A program made the position numbers and the translations under genes. From NCBI GenBank assembly GCA_024234895.1, contig JACKNJ010000006.1:62001-126000 (forward strand): a stretch of 64,000 nt of DNA. The letters are read 5' to 3'. Below are positions 1 through 9,611 of the stretch, in pieces. The stretch comes from Gammaproteobacteria bacterium. Lineage in GTDB: Bacteria; Pseudomonadota; Gammaproteobacteria; JACKNK01. Position 1 is the stretch's first letter; every line of letters begins with the position of its first letter. The notes beneath the pieces are model-generated. The model saw only the letters and a list, made by a program, of their open reading frames with translations. It did no database searches and had not been told where the DNA came from.

Positions 1-550
1 CCCGCGAATAGCGGGTCGCGCTCGGGTCCCTGGCCGGATCGGCGGTATAGACGCCATCGACCTTGGTGGCCTTGAACAACACGTCCGCGCCGATCTCGAT
101 CGCGCGCAGCGCGGCGGCCGAATCGGTGGTGAAGAACGGGTTGCCGGTACCGGCGGCCAGCAGGGTCACGCGACCGGCCGCCAGGTGACGCTTGGCCTCG
201 GCTGCGGAATAGCCCTCGCCGACCGGCGACATCGGGATCGCGGACATGACCCGCGCCTCGCAGCCGATCGCCTCCAGGGCCTGGCCCATCGCCAACGCGT
301 TCATGACGGTGGCCAGCATGCCCATCTGGTCACCGACCACGCGATCCATGCCGGCACCGGCGAGACCGGCGCCGCGGAAGATGTTGCCGCCGCCGATGAC
401 CATCGCGACCTGCACGCCTTCCCGCACCAGTTCGGCGACCTCCCCGGCGACCTGATTCAGGAAGCCGGGATCGATGCCGAAATCGCCGTCGCCCATCAGG
501 GCTTCGCCGGAGAGTTTGAGCAGAAGACGCTTGTAGATCGGGCTGGCCAT
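1..550 (-). CDS. pyrH: UMP kinase, partial (C-terminus beyond window)
   Basis: Phosphorylates UMP to UDP, the first committed step from UMP to the other pyrimidine nucleotides, in the cytoplasm. Translating the minus strand from the ATG at 550 gives MASPIYKRLLLKLSGEALMG, the typical N-terminal strand and phosphate-binding loop of bacterial hexameric UMP kinases. It is followed by the VIGGGNIFRG glycine-rich loop and, near the window edge, FFTTDSAAALRA. About 183 of the usual 240 or so residues are visible; the remainder lies left of position 1. The gene follows tsf by 20 bp in the conserved order rpsB-tsf-pyrH (frr would be next), so it is probably co-transcribed with them. No defect is seen in the visible part. 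Confidence 0.95.
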   Translation of the reverse strand, partial: MASPIYKRLLLKLSGEALMGDGDFGIDPGFLNQVAGEVAELVREGVQVAMVIGGGNIFRGAGLAGAGMDRVVGDQMGMLATVMNALAMGQALEAIGCEARVMSAIPMSPVGEGYSAAEAKRHLAAGRVTLLAAGTGNPFFTTDSAAALRAIEIGADVLFKATKVDGVYTADPARDPSATRYSR

Positions 551-570
551 CGTCGGCGACTCTCCGTTGA

Positions 571-1440
571 TCAGGAACCCTTGACCTGGGCCATGACCTC
601 GGCCGCGAAGTCTTCCTGCTTCTTCTCGATGCCTTCACCGACCTCGTAACGCACGAACGAGGTCACGGTGGCCTTGGCGGCGGCCAGCAGCTTGCCGACG
701 GTGGTGTCCGGATCCTTGATGAACGGCTGACCGATGAGGGTGACCTCACCGACGTACTTCTTCATGCGGCCTTCCACCATCTTCTCGACGATGTTCTCCG
801 GCTTGCCGCTCTCGGCGGCCTGCGCGGTGACGATCTCGCGCTCCTTGGCGAGGGATTCCGCCGGGATGCCGGACTCGTCGATGCACATCGGGTTGGACGC
901 GGCGACGTGCATGGCGACGTCGCGGGCCAGATCCTCGTTGCCACCGGAGAGCGCGACGACGACGCCGATGCGGGTGCCGTGCAGGTACACACCCAGCGCG
1001 GTGTCGGCGGTGACTTCGGCGAAGCGACGCACGCTCATGTTCTCGCCGATCTTCGCGATCAGGTTCTTGCGGGTGTCCTCGATGCTGGTGCCGGTCAGAT
1101 CGGCGGCCAGCAACGCGTCCAGATCGGCCGGACGGGCGGCCAGCGCGGTGTCGGCGACGCCCTGCACGAAGGCCTTGAAGTCATCACCCTTGGAGACGAA
1201 GTCGGTCTCGCAGTTGACCTCGGCGATGACGCCACGGTTGCCGTCGGTCGCGATGGCGACCAGACCTTCGGCGGCGATGCGTCCGGCCTTCTTGTCGGCC
1301 TTCGCAAGACCGGTCTTGCGCATCAGGTCGGCGGCGGCCTCGATGTCGCCATTGGTTTCGACCAGGGCCTTCTTGCATTCCATCATGCCGGCGCCAGTGC
1401 GCTCGCGCAGTTCTTTAACCAGAGCAGCGGTAATCGCCAT
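571..1440 (-). CDS. tsf: Translation elongation factor Ts
   Basis: Guanine-nucleotide exchange factor that regenerates EF-Tu-GTP in the cytoplasm. The 289-residue product has the normal family length. It starts with the UBA-like N-terminal domain containing LRERTGAGMMECKKAL, followed by the core carrying the TDFV motif (CETDFVSKGDDF) that contacts EF-Tu. The ATG at 1440 is preceded on the minus strand by an AGAGG-type ribosome site. It lies between rpsB and pyrH in the classic ribosomal operon order. The 106-bp gap to rpsB contains a strong hairpin (1506-1535) that could tune EF-Ts output relative to S2. Confidence 0.97.
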   Translation of the reverse strand: MAITAALVKELRERTGAGMMECKKALVETNGDIEAAADLMRKTGLAKADKKAGRIAAEGLVAIATDGNRGVIAEVNCETDFVSKGDDFKAFVQGVADTALAARPADLDALLAADLTGTSIEDTRKNLIAKIGENMSVRRFAEVTADTALGVYLHGTRIGVVVALSGGNEDLARDVAMHVAASNPMCIDESGIPAESLAKEREIVTAQAAESGKPENIVEKMVEGRMKKYVGEVTLIGQPFIKDPDTTVGKLLAAAKATVTSFVRYEVGEGIEKKQEDFAAEVMAQVKGS

Positions 1441-1505
1441 GGGAACAAACCTCTGAATATTGAATGAGCCCGGCGAACCAGGCAGGAAATCGTGGATTCG
1501 TTAAA

Positions 1506-1535
1506 CGCGAAGCCCGGATCACTCCGGGCTTCGCG
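1506..1535 (-). terminator. Hairpin between rpsB and tsf (possible attenuator)
   Basis: A perfect 12-bp inverted repeat CGCGAAGCCCGG / CCGGGCTTCGCG with a 6-nt loop. On the minus strand it is followed by only a short U run (GTTTAA), so it looks like a partial terminator or processing site rather than a full stop. Transcription must continue into tsf and pyrH. Confidence 0.55.
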
Positions 1536-1546
1536 GGGCGACGACC

Positions 1547-2311
1547 TTACTGGGCCGCCGACTCTTCCGCGGGCGCTTCGGCCGCGGCATCCATCTCGAC
1601 GAAGTCATCGCGCTTGCCGCCGGAGACGGCGGTCTGCTTGCCGGTCATGACCGAATCGGCCACGGCTTCCAGATAGAGGCGCACGGCGCGGATCGCGTCG
1701 TCGTTGCCCGGAATGACGTAATCGACGTCGTTCGGGGAGTTGTTGGTATCGACCACCGCCACCACCTTGATGCCCAGGCGCTTGGCCTCCTGGATGGCGA
1801 TCTTCTCGTAACCGACGTCGATCACGAACAGCACGTCCGGCAGGCCCGACATGTCCTTGATGCCGCCGAGGCTGCGATCCAGCTTCTCGCGCTCGCGTTC
1901 GAGTTCCAGGGTTTCGCGCTTGGACAGACGCATGCCGCCCTCGCCCGCGACCATGCCTTCCAGGTCCTTCAGACGCTTGATCGAGTTCTTGACGGTCTTG
2001 AAGTTGGTCAGCATGCCGCCGAGCCAGCGGTGATTCACGTACGGCATGCCGCAGCGTTCGGCCTGCTCACGGATCGCATCGCGGGCCGCGCGCTTGGTGC
2101 CGACGAACATAACGGTCCCGCCCTTGGAGACCATGCTGCTGATGTAGTTCATCGCGTCCTTGAACAGAGGCAGGGTCTTTTCAAGGTTGATGATGTGGAT
2201 CTTGGAACGCGCGCCGAAGATGTACTCGGCCATCTGCGGGTTCCAGTAACGGGTCTGGTGGCCGAAGTGAACGCCGGCTTCCAGCATCTGACGCATGGAT
2301 ACGTCTGCCAT
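1547..2311 (-). CDS. rpsB: 30S ribosomal protein S2
   Basis: Ribosomal protein S2, needed for a functional small subunit and for docking of protein S1. The 254-residue product begins MADVSMRQMLEAGVHFGHQT, the hallmark S2 N-terminus. It continues with FGARSKIHIINLEKT, the LGGMLTNFKT segment and PDVLFVIDVGYEKIA, all diagnostic. The C-terminus has a short acidic/alanine-rich tail (AAAEAPAEESAAQ), a common lineage-specific extension. It is the first gene of the rpsB-tsf-pyrH operon and is divergent from map. The roughly 185-nt leader in front of it contains a hairpin and a GC-rich discriminator promoter, consistent with the autoregulated rpsB leaders known in gammaproteobacteria. Confidence 0.98.
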   Translation of the reverse strand: MADVSMRQMLEAGVHFGHQTRYWNPQMAEYIFGARSKIHIINLEKTLPLFKDAMNYISSMVSKGGTVMFVGTKRAARDAIREQAERCGMPYVNHRWLGGMLTNFKTVKNSIKRLKDLEGMVAGEGGMRLSKRETLELEREREKLDRSLGGIKDMSGLPDVLFVIDVGYEKIAIQEAKRLGIKVVAVVDTNNSPNDVDYVIPGNDDAIRAVRLYLEAVADSVMTGKQTAVSGGKRDDFVEMDAAAEAPAEESAAQ

Positions 2312-2360
2312 GAGATTTACCTTTTATAAGGGGTTGGGCCTCCATGCGTCCCATATGACA

Positions 2361-2392
2361 ACCGCCGACGGCCTCATCGGCCCGTCGGCGGC
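2361..2392 (-). promoter_or_regulatory. Hairpin in the rpsB 5' leader (candidate S2 autoregulatory element)
   Basis: Inverted repeat ACCGCCGACGG / CCGTCGGCGGC with a 10-nt loop, about 50-80 nt upstream of the rpsB start in the transcribed leader. Autogenous control of rpsB-tsf by S2 through a structured leader is known in Escherichia coli. Assigning that role here is inference from position and structure only. Confidence 0.4.
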
Positions 2393-2496
2393 ACCCAGTC
2401 ATACGTGTCGACGCATGTGTGATTCACCGGGGTTCGCGCCGTGTCTGAACGGTCGCGGATACCCTCGGCGTTTGCATTGCTTTGAAAAGCGGGCGC

Positions 2497-2540
2497 TTTA
2501 TACCATAGCGACCTTCGCGGTGCATCATTCCTGACAGTCG
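2497..2540 (-). promoter_or_regulatory. Probable rpsB promoter
   Basis: On the minus strand the sequence GGTATAAAGCGCCCGC offers a good -10 (TATAAA, 2502-2497) followed by a GC-rich discriminator, as expected for a growth-rate-controlled ribosomal promoter. No convincing -35 is seen, so the call rests on the -10, the discriminator and the position. Confidence 0.4.
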
Positions 2541-2594
2541 CTTGCCGACTCCCTTCGCGCTCTGCCGCCCTTCGCTTCCAGCCCGAGAACACGC

Positions 2595-3362
2595 ATGCCG
2601 GTCACCATAAAAACGCCCGAAGAAATCGAAAAGATGCGTGTCGCCGGTCGGCTGGCCGCCGATGTGCTGATCATGATCGAAGAGCACGTGCGGCCAGGCG
2701 TCAGCACCGACGAGCTGGATCGCATCTGCCACGACTACATCGTCAACGTGCAGCAGGCGATCCCTGCGCCGCTGAATTACCGGGGTTTCCCCAAATCCAT
2801 CTGCACCTCGGTGAACCATCAGGTCTGCCACGGCATTCCCGGCGAGAAGATCCTCAGGAACGGCGACATCGTCAACATCGACATCACCGTGATCAAGGAT
2901 GGCTTCCACGGTGACACCAGCAAGATGTTCCCGGTCGGCACCGTCAAGCCGGCGGCCGAACGCGTCAGCCGCATCGCGCGGGAATGCATGATGATCGGCA
3001 TCGACATGGTCAAACCGGGCGTGCAGCTGGGCGATATCGGCTTCGCCATCCAGAACCACGCGGAAGCCCAGCACTGTTCGATCGTGCGTGAATACTGCGG
3101 CCACGGCATCGGCCGGGAGTTTCACGAAGACCCGCAGGTCCTGCATTACGGCAAGCCGGGCACCGGCCTGACGTTGCAGGAAGGCATGTGCTTCACGATC
3201 GAACCGATGGTCAACATCGGCAAACGTCAGGTGAAGCTGCTGCCCGATGGCTGGACGGTCGTGACCAAGGATCACAGCCTGTCGGCACAGTGGGAACACA
3301 CCATTCTGGTCACCGCGGACGGTCACGAGATTCTGACCACCCGTCCGGGTGACGAACCTTGA
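2595..3362 (+). CDS. map: Methionine aminopeptidase, type I
   Basis: Removes the initiator methionine from nascent cytoplasmic proteins using a dinuclear metal centre. The 255-residue product has standard type I length. Visible are the substrate/metal segments HQVCHGIPG, NIDITVIKDGFHGDTSKMF (first Asp ligands), HGIGREFHEDP (His ligand) and EGMCFTIEPM (Glu ligand), plus the final Glu in QWEHTILVT. It lies divergent from rpsB, a common gammaproteobacterial arrangement. Its stop codon overlaps the start of glnD, suggesting translational coupling. Confidence 0.97.
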   Translation: MPVTIKTPEEIEKMRVAGRLAADVLIMIEEHVRPGVSTDELDRICHDYIVNVQQAIPAPLNYRGFPKSICTSVNHQVCHGIPGEKILRNGDIVNIDITVIKDGFHGDTSKMFPVGTVKPAAERVSRIARECMMIGIDMVKPGVQLGDIGFAIQNHAEAQHCSIVREYCGHGIGREFHEDPQVLHYGKPGTGLTLQEGMCFTIEPMVNIGKRQVKLLPDGWTVVTKDHSLSAQWEHTILVTADGHEILTTRPGDEP

Positions 3363-6067
3363 GCGAACCGCTCCCGGCACCCTGTCGCATCCCGACCGGC
3401 AACCCGGACGTCCTGGATCGCGACGCCTTCAGGGCGGCACTCGTCGCCAATGACATCCCCGCGCTGAAGGCGCTGATCCAGGCCGCCGACACCGCCCTCC
3501 ATGTGCTGTTCGATGGTGGCGCGGACATCGTCTCCCTCGTCCACGACCGCGCCGCGATGGTCGACCGCGTACTGATCACGGCCTGGCACCACCATCTCGG
3601 CGACGACTTCCCCCTCGTGCTCGCGGCGGTCGGCGGCTACGGCCGGGGCGAACTGCACCCCGCCTCCGATGTCGATCTGCTGATCCTGGTCGGCGAAGGC
3701 GACGACGAGGCCTTCGCCGAGCCGCTGTCCGACTTTCTCACCCTGCTGTGGGACATCGGCCTGGAGATCGGTCATAGCGTGCGCACCCTGGCCGAGTGCG
3801 AGGAGGAAGCCCGCAACGACCTGACCATCATCACCAACCTCACGGAACTGCGGCGTCTCGCCGGGCCGGCGAATCTCGCCGGGGAACTCCAGCGCCGCAT
3901 CGCAGCCGGTCGCATGTGGGACGACCGCGACTTCTTCGAGGCCAAACTCGATGAGCAGCGCCAGCGCCACCATCGTTTCGAGGACACCGCCTACAACCTC
4001 GAACCGAACCTGAAGAGCAGCCCCGGCGGCCTGCGCGACATCCAGATGATCGGCTGGGTGGTGAAACGTCACTTCGGCACCGACACGCTCGGCGAGCTGA
4101 TCCGCCACGGCTTCCTGACCCAATCCGAGTGCGCCGACCTGATGGCCGGTCAGGCGCACCTGTGGCGTATCCGCTGGGCCCTGCACCGCCTGACCGGTCG
4201 CCACGACGACCGCCTGCTGTTCGATCACCAGCGCACCCTCGCGCGCCAGCTCGGCTACGAGGAAGCGACCGGCGGCAACGAGGGCAACCTCGCCGTCGAG
4301 GCGTTCATGCAGTCCTACTACCGGACGGTCATGACCCTCAACCGGCTCAACGAAATGTTGCTGCAACTGTTCCGCGAGGAACTGCTGCTCGCCCACGACG
4401 ACAACACCCCCACCCCGATCAACAAGCGTTTCCAGCTCCGCAAGGGTTACATCGAAACCACCCACCCGGACGTGTTCCGGCGTTACCCGTTCGCGCTGCT
4501 GGAAATCTTCCTGGTCATCCAGCATCAGCCCAAGGCCAAGGGCGTGCGCGCCAGCACCATTCGCAGCATCCGCGAGAACCTGCACCGCATCGACAAGGAT
4601 TTCCGCGCCGACCTGCGCTGCCGGGCCTTGTTCATGGAGATATTCCGGCAGCCCCGCGGCCTGACCCGCGCGCTGCGCCGCATGAACCGCTACGGCGTGC
4701 TCGCCGCCTACCTGCCCGCCTTCGGCAACATCGTCGGGCGCATGCAGTACGACCTGTTCCACGCCTACACCGTCGATCAGCACACCCTGTTCCTGATCCG
4801 CAACCTGCGTCGTTTCGCGCTGCGTCTGCACGCCGACGAGTTCCCGCTGGCCTCGCGCATCCACAAGCAGATTCCCAAACCCGACCTGCTCTACCTGGCC
4901 GGCCTGTTCCACGACATCGCCAAGGGGCGAGGCGGAGACCATTCCGAACTCGGCGAACAGGACGCCATCCAGTTCGGCCGCACCCACGGCCTGTCGCGCT
5001 ACGACACCGCGCTGGTGGCCTGGCTGGTCCGTCACCACCTGATGATGTCAGCGACCGCGCAACGCAAGGACATCAGCGACCCCGAGGTCATCCACGACTT
5101 CGCCGAGGCGGTCGGCGACCAGACCCATCTCGATTACCTCTATCTGCTCACCGTCGCCGACATCCGCGCCACCAACCCCAAGCAATGGAACAGCTGGAAG
5201 GCCTCATTGCTGGCCGATCTCTACGACGCCACCAGCCGGGCGCTGCGCCGGGGCCTGACCAACCCGGTCAACAAGGACATCCGCATCCGCGAGACGCGCG
5301 AAGAGGCCTTGGCCCGCCTCGATGCGTCGCCCCTCGACAAGCAGCAGATCGAACGCGCCTGGTCGCAACTCGACGAGGACTATTTCCTTCAGCACACCGG
5401 CGAGGAAATCGCCTGGCACACCGAAGCGGTGGCCGACCTGCCCGAGAACCTGCTGCCGGTCGTGCTCGTCCGCCGCACCGGGACCGCCAACGAGGCCAGC
5501 GGCAACGGCAGCATGACCACGCTGTTCGTGCATGCCCAGGACAACCCCGGCCTGTTCGCGCGCATCACCGCGGCGATCGCCACCCTCGGCCTGAACACCG
5601 TCGACGCGCGCATCCTGAGTGACGGGCGCGGACTGACCTACAACAGCTTCGCGCTGCTCGAACAGGACGGTGGCGACATCGACAATCCCGATCGGCTGGA
5701 AGACATCCGCATCGCGGTGCACGACGCCATCACCAGCCGGGAGATACCGGTCGCGCCCCACCCGCGCGTGCCTCGCCAGCTGAAGGCCTTCGACATTCCC
5801 ACCCGCATCACCTACTCGGATCGGCTGCATCAGGGCCGCACGGTATTGGAGCTGATCTGTCGGGACCGCCCAGGCCTGCTCGCGCATATCGCCCACGGCC
5901 TGCATCGATGTGGCGTGGAGGTGTTCAAGGCCAAGATCGCCACCATCGGGGAGCGCGCCGAGGACGTATTCTTCCTCACCGACACCGACGGTCGACCGGT
6001 CGATGAACCCGCGACCCGCCAGGCACTCGAACTTGCATTGCTGCAAGAACTGTCTCGCCCTTCCTAA
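3359..6067 (+). CDS. glnD: Bifunctional uridylyltransferase/uridylyl-removing enzyme (PII regulator)
   Basis: Senses glutamine and adds or removes UMP on PII proteins (GlnB/GlnK), setting nitrogen assimilation. The 902-residue product matches the family length. The nucleotidyltransferase signature GGYGRGELHPASDVDLLIL is near residues 95-115. A central helical region follows, then the HD phosphohydrolase motif LFHDIAKGRGGDHSE near residue 520. Two C-terminal ACT domains begin around residues 720 (TTLFVHAQDNPGLFARITAA) and 820 (LELICRDRPGLLAHIAH). Translation appears to start at a TTG (3359) that overlaps the map stop by 4 nt, which implies coupling to map; a later start is possible. All catalytic motifs look intact. 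Confidence 0.96.
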   Translation: MSEPLPAPCRIPTGNPDVLDRDAFRAALVANDIPALKALIQAADTALHVLFDGGADIVSLVHDRAAMVDRVLITAWHHHLGDDFPLVLAAVGGYGRGELHPASDVDLLILVGEGDDEAFAEPLSDFLTLLWDIGLEIGHSVRTLAECEEEARNDLTIITNLTELRRLAGPANLAGELQRRIAAGRMWDDRDFFEAKLDEQRQRHHRFEDTAYNLEPNLKSSPGGLRDIQMIGWVVKRHFGTDTLGELIRHGFLTQSECADLMAGQAHLWRIRWALHRLTGRHDDRLLFDHQRTLARQLGYEEATGGNEGNLAVEAFMQSYYRTVMTLNRLNEMLLQLFREELLLAHDDNTPTPINKRFQLRKGYIETTHPDVFRRYPFALLEIFLVIQHQPKAKGVRASTIRSIRENLHRIDKDFRADLRCRALFMEIFRQPRGLTRALRRMNRYGVLAAYLPAFGNIVGRMQYDLFHAYTVDQHTLFLIRNLRRFALRLHADEFPLASRIHKQIPKPDLLYLAGLFHDIAKGRGGDHSELGEQDAIQFGRTHGLSRYDTALVAWLVRHHLMMSATAQRKDISDPEVIHDFAEAVGDQTHLDYLYLLTVADIRATNPKQWNSWKASLLADLYDATSRALRRGLTNPVNKDIRIRETREEALARLDASPLDKQQIERAWSQLDEDYFLQHTGEEIAWHTEAVADLPENLLPVVLVRRTGTANEASGNGSMTTLFVHAQDNPGLFARITAAIATLGLNTVDARILSDGRGLTYNSFALLEQDGGDIDNPDRLEDIRIAVHDAITSREIPVAPHPRVPRQLKAFDIPTRITYSDRLHQGRTVLELICRDRPGLLAHIAHGLHRCGVEVFKAKIATIGERAEDVFFLTDTDGRPVDEPATRQALELALLQELSRPS

Positions 6068-6212
6068 CACGCACGGCGGACGTGCCGATTCCAATCACGG
6101 CGAACGCGCTCGCCATGAGGCAGCGTTCACGGCGGACGCACGGTGCGGATGACGGTGGTCGTGCCCGCGCAGGCTACTAAACTCGAATCGTCCCGCATCC
6201 AATGGTCCCGAC

Positions 6213-6626
6213 ATGTCCGAACATCACATCCACTGGTCCCACGAATTCGAGCTGGGCATCGAAGACATCGACATCCAGCACCATTTCTTCGTGAACCTGA
6301 TCAACCGCCTGATCGACGAGCTCGCGCGGCCCGATGTGACGGCGTATCGGGCCGCGTTGATCTCGGAACTCAACGCCTATGCGCGGTTCCACTTCATCAG
6401 CGAAGAGAATCTGATGGCTCGGGCGGGATACCCGCACCTCGACGAGCACCGCGATCACCATTTCCAGCTCATCGAACAGCTCTCCGCGAAGCAAAACCGG
6501 CTGATGCTGAACGATTCCGCCGAGGAAGCCGAGGCCATCATCCGCTTCCTCATGGAGTGGTTCGTGAACCACACGACCAGGGAAGACCGGCGCTTCGTCG
6601 ATTTCACGGCGAACACGGGGCATTGA
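6213..6626 (+). CDS. Bacteriohemerythrin-like O2-binding protein
   Basis: A 137-residue single-domain hemerythrin, a cytoplasmic non-heme di-iron protein that binds O2 reversibly. Candidate iron ligands appear in order: His in the N-terminal WSHEFELG, HH in DIDIQHHFF, H-x3-E in HFISEENLM, HxxxH in LDEHRDHHF and H-x4-D in NHTTREDRRF. Family members store or deliver O2 or act as O2/redox signal partners. It sits 51 bp upstream of a membrane hybrid histidine kinase on the same strand, so a role in O2 signalling or taxis is plausible but inferred. The C-terminus is short (DFTANTGH). Confidence 0.9.
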   Translation: MSEHHIHWSHEFELGIEDIDIQHHFFVNLINRLIDELARPDVTAYRAALISELNAYARFHFISEENLMARAGYPHLDEHRDHHFQLIEQLSAKQNRLMLNDSAEEAEAIIRFLMEWFVNHTTREDRRFVDFTANTGH

Positions 6627-6677
6627 TCGGGCGCGAGCCATCGCGACGCGACGATGCCGCCCGAACCAAGGCCACCG

Positions 6678-9611
6678 ATGCCAGACTCCTCCCCAGCCCC
6701 AGGCCAGGCAAACCAGACCGATTCGATCGGCGACCTGCTGACCGAGCAGCCGGGTTCCCGGATTCGCCGACGGCTCCGGCACGTGCTGCTGGCCGGATCG
6801 GTGTTCGCGCTGACGCTGATCGCCATCATCGACCTGCTGAGCCTGGGCGGCATTTCCGGGCCCCATCTGCTGATTGGCGCCCTGGTCACGCTGGCGCTGT
6901 CCCTGATCGTCGCCACCGGCATCAAGCGTGTGATCGCGCTACTGGACCACGCTACCGATGAACGCCGCCGTGCGGAGCTCAACCTCAACCGGGCACAGAA
7001 ACTCGCGCGACTCGGCAGCTGGGAACTGGATCTGCGCGCTAACCGGCTGTGGTGGTCGGAACAGACCTACGCCATCTTCGAGATCGACCGGGAGCGCTTC
7101 GACGCCTCCTACGACGCCTTCCTGAATCTGGTTCACCCCGAGGATCGCGAGACACTCGACGCCGCCTATCGGGATTCGGTCGCCAACCGGAGTCAATACG
7201 ACATCGTCCACCGACTGCTGTTCGCGGATGGTCGTATCAAATACGTCAACGAACGCTGCGAACACACATACGACGACAACGGTGCCGTGATCCGCTCGAC
7301 CGGCACGGTGCAGGACATCACCGAACAGCACCGCTTCAGCAAGGCCCTCCGCGAGAGCGAACAGAAGTTTCATGCCATCTTCGACGCGGCGTTGGACGGC
7401 ATCATGACGGCCGAGGTCGAGACCCAGGAGATCGTCGATGCGAATCCGGCCGCCTGTCGGCTGCTTGGCTACGCCCATGACGAACTGGTCGGCAAGCACG
7501 TCCGCGATCTCCACCCGCAGGAATCCCTGGCCCGGGTTCTCGATGATTTCGAGAGACAGTCCCGCGGCGAACTGACGGTGACGCGCGACGTGCCTGTCAC
7601 CCGTCGCGACCAGCGGGTCATCTACTGCGACATCACGACGGCCAACGTGATCGTGGATGACCGGCCCCATCTGGTCGGCATCTTTCACGACGCGACCGAC
7701 CGCCGAAAGGCGCAGGACGAGCTGGAGCGCCGCGTCGAGGAACGCACCCGCGAACTCACCGGGGAAATCGCGGAGCGCAAGCTCGCGGAGGAGCGCGCGG
7801 AGACCGCCAATCGCGCCAAATCCGCCTTTCTCGCCAACATGAGCCACGAGATCCGCACGCCGATGAACGCCATCATCGGCATGTCGCGGCTGACTCTCGA
7901 CACCGACCTCGACGAGCGTCAGCGCCACTTCGTCGAAAAGGTCAATCAGTCCGCGGAAAGCCTGCTCGGCATCCTCAACGACATCCTCGACTTCTCCAAG
8001 ATCGAGTCCGGCAGACTCGACCTGGAAAACACGCCCTTCCGACTGGATGACGTGCTCGAACAGTTCCACAACGTGGTCGGGTTCAAGGCCATGGAGAAAG
8101 GCCTGGAACTCATCGTCCATACCGCCGACGACCTGCCGCCGGTGCAGTACGGCGACCCTTTGCGGCTTGCGCAGATACTGATCAATCTCGGCCACAACGC
8201 GGTCAAGTTCACCCCGGCGGGCGGTCGCATCTCGCTCACCGTCGACCTCGCCAGGAACGATGCCGACCGCGCCATGTTGCATTTTTCGGTCGCCGACACC
8301 GGCATCGGCATTCAGCCCGAGCAACGCGAGCGCCTGTTCCAGGCGTTCGGCCAGGCCGATACCTCCACCACCCGCCAGTACGGCGGCAGCGGACTGGGTC
8401 TGGTGATCTCTCGCAGGCTGGCCGAGATGATGGGCGGCACCATCTGGGTGGAAAGCACACCGAACGCCGGCAGCACCTTCCATTTCACCGTTGGTGTCGG
8501 CGAGTTCACGGCGAGCTCGGTCGACCGGGCGCCACCCACCGATACCAAACAGCAAGCCAACATGGCGATGGACCGGTTGCGCGGCGCGCATGTCCTGCTG
8601 GTCGAGGACAACGCCATCAATCGCGACCTGGCCGTCGAACTCCTGCACATGCGGGGCATCCGTACCCGCATCGCCACCAACGGTGAAGAGGCATTGGCGC
8701 GCCTCGCCGAAACCGACTTCGACGGTGTGTTGATGGATGTACAGATGCCGGTCATGGACGGTTACACCGCCACCCAACGCATACGTGAACAGCCGGCGTT
8801 CGCCACGCTGCCCGTCCTGGCCCTGACCGCCAATGTCATGGCCAATGACCGTGAGAAGGCACTGGCTGCGGGCATGAATGACCTTATCCCCAAGCCCATC
8901 GATCTCGACGCCATGATGATCACGATGGCCCGCTGGATCGTGCCGGCCCACCCCGAAGATGCCCCCCCGCCGGCGCCCACACCCATCGGGACGACATCTT
9001 CGACGGACTGGCCGGACATTCCCGGGCTGGACGTGACGGCCGGGCTGGCGACCGCCCAGGACGATGCAGCCCTGTATCGCCGGCTCCTGTTGCGCTTCCA
9101 TGACGAGCAGATCGATTTCGCCCGGCATTTCAATGCCGCGCGCCACGATCCCGATCCGCAGGCGACGACCCGCGCCGCGCATACCCTGAAGGGCCTGGCT
9201 GCGAACATCGGCGCAAACCGGTTGCGCGCGGCAGCCAGCGCGCTGGAAACCGCCTGCCGCGACCGCCACACGGATCTGGACGCCCCGCTGGGGGCCGTGC
9301 TCGACGTGCTCGATCCATTGATCGGCGCCCTCGATGCCTGGCTGACGCATTCCCGCCCGAACGCCGCTGAACGGCCTGCGGGCAAGAAGGAACCGCTGGA
9401 CGCGAACGCCGCGCTCCATGAACTGCGCGATCTGCTTGCCGAAAACAATATCCGCGCGACCGATCTGGCGCAGCGTCTCCGCCACCAGGTCGAGCACGGC
9501 CCCCTTGCCGACGCCCTCGCGGAAATCGAGGAGGCCGCCGGACGGTACGATTTCGACATCGCCCTGACCCGGCTCACCCATCTCGAAGGCGAGCCCGGCG
9601 TCTCCCGATGA
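6678..9611 (+). CDS. Membrane-bound hybrid histidine kinase (PAS-PAS-HisKA-HATPase-REC-HPt)
   Basis: A 977-residue hybrid sensor kinase. Two hydrophobic segments near residues 32-82 anchor it in the inner membrane. Two PAS domains (about 95-210 and 230-340) follow, then a coiled coil. HisKA carries MSHEIRTPMNAIIG with phospho-acceptor His390. The HATPase boxes are LINLGHNAVKF, DTGIGI and GGSGLGL. The receiver domain has LMDVQMPVMDG with Asp687. A C-terminal HPt domain has AHTLKGLAANIG with His near 835. I chose the ATG at 6678 because AAGG lies 7 nt upstream; an in-frame ATG at 6654 would add 8 residues. Its likely partner is the REC-HD-GYP gene downstream on the same strand, although 388 bp separate them. 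Confidence 0.93.
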   Translation: MPDSSPAPGQANQTDSIGDLLTEQPGSRIRRRLRHVLLAGSVFALTLIAIIDLLSLGGISGPHLLIGALVTLALSLIVATGIKRVIALLDHATDERRRAELNLNRAQKLARLGSWELDLRANRLWWSEQTYAIFEIDRERFDASYDAFLNLVHPEDRETLDAAYRDSVANRSQYDIVHRLLFADGRIKYVNERCEHTYDDNGAVIRSTGTVQDITEQHRFSKALRESEQKFHAIFDAALDGIMTAEVETQEIVDANPAACRLLGYAHDELVGKHVRDLHPQESLARVLDDFERQSRGELTVTRDVPVTRRDQRVIYCDITTANVIVDDRPHLVGIFHDATDRRKAQDELERRVEERTRELTGEIAERKLAEERAETANRAKSAFLANMSHEIRTPMNAIIGMSRLTLDTDLDERQRHFVEKVNQSAESLLGILNDILDFSKIESGRLDLENTPFRLDDVLEQFHNVVGFKAMEKGLELIVHTADDLPPVQYGDPLRLAQILINLGHNAVKFTPAGGRISLTVDLARNDADRAMLHFSVADTGIGIQPEQRERLFQAFGQADTSTTRQYGGSGLGLVISRRLAEMMGGTIWVESTPNAGSTFHFTVGVGEFTASSVDRAPPTDTKQQANMAMDRLRGAHVLLVEDNAINRDLAVELLHMRGIRTRIATNGEEALARLAETDFDGVLMDVQMPVMDGYTATQRIREQPAFATLPVLALTANVMANDREKALAAGMNDLIPKPIDLDAMMITMARWIVPAHPEDAPPPAPTPIGTTSSTDWPDIPGLDVTAGLATAQDDAALYRRLLLRFHDEQIDFARHFNAARHDPDPQATTRAAHTLKGLAANIGANRLRAAASALETACRDRHTDLDAPLGAVLDVLDPLIGALDAWLTHSRPNAAERPAGKKEPLDANAALHELRDLLAENNIRATDLAQRLRHQVEHGPLADALAEIEEAAGRYDFDIALTRLTHLEGEPGVSR

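Noticed and set aside
3323..5038. 571-codon antisense ORF opposite glnD
   Set aside because: A shadow of GC-rich codon bias on the strand opposite an intact glnD; no recognisable domain.
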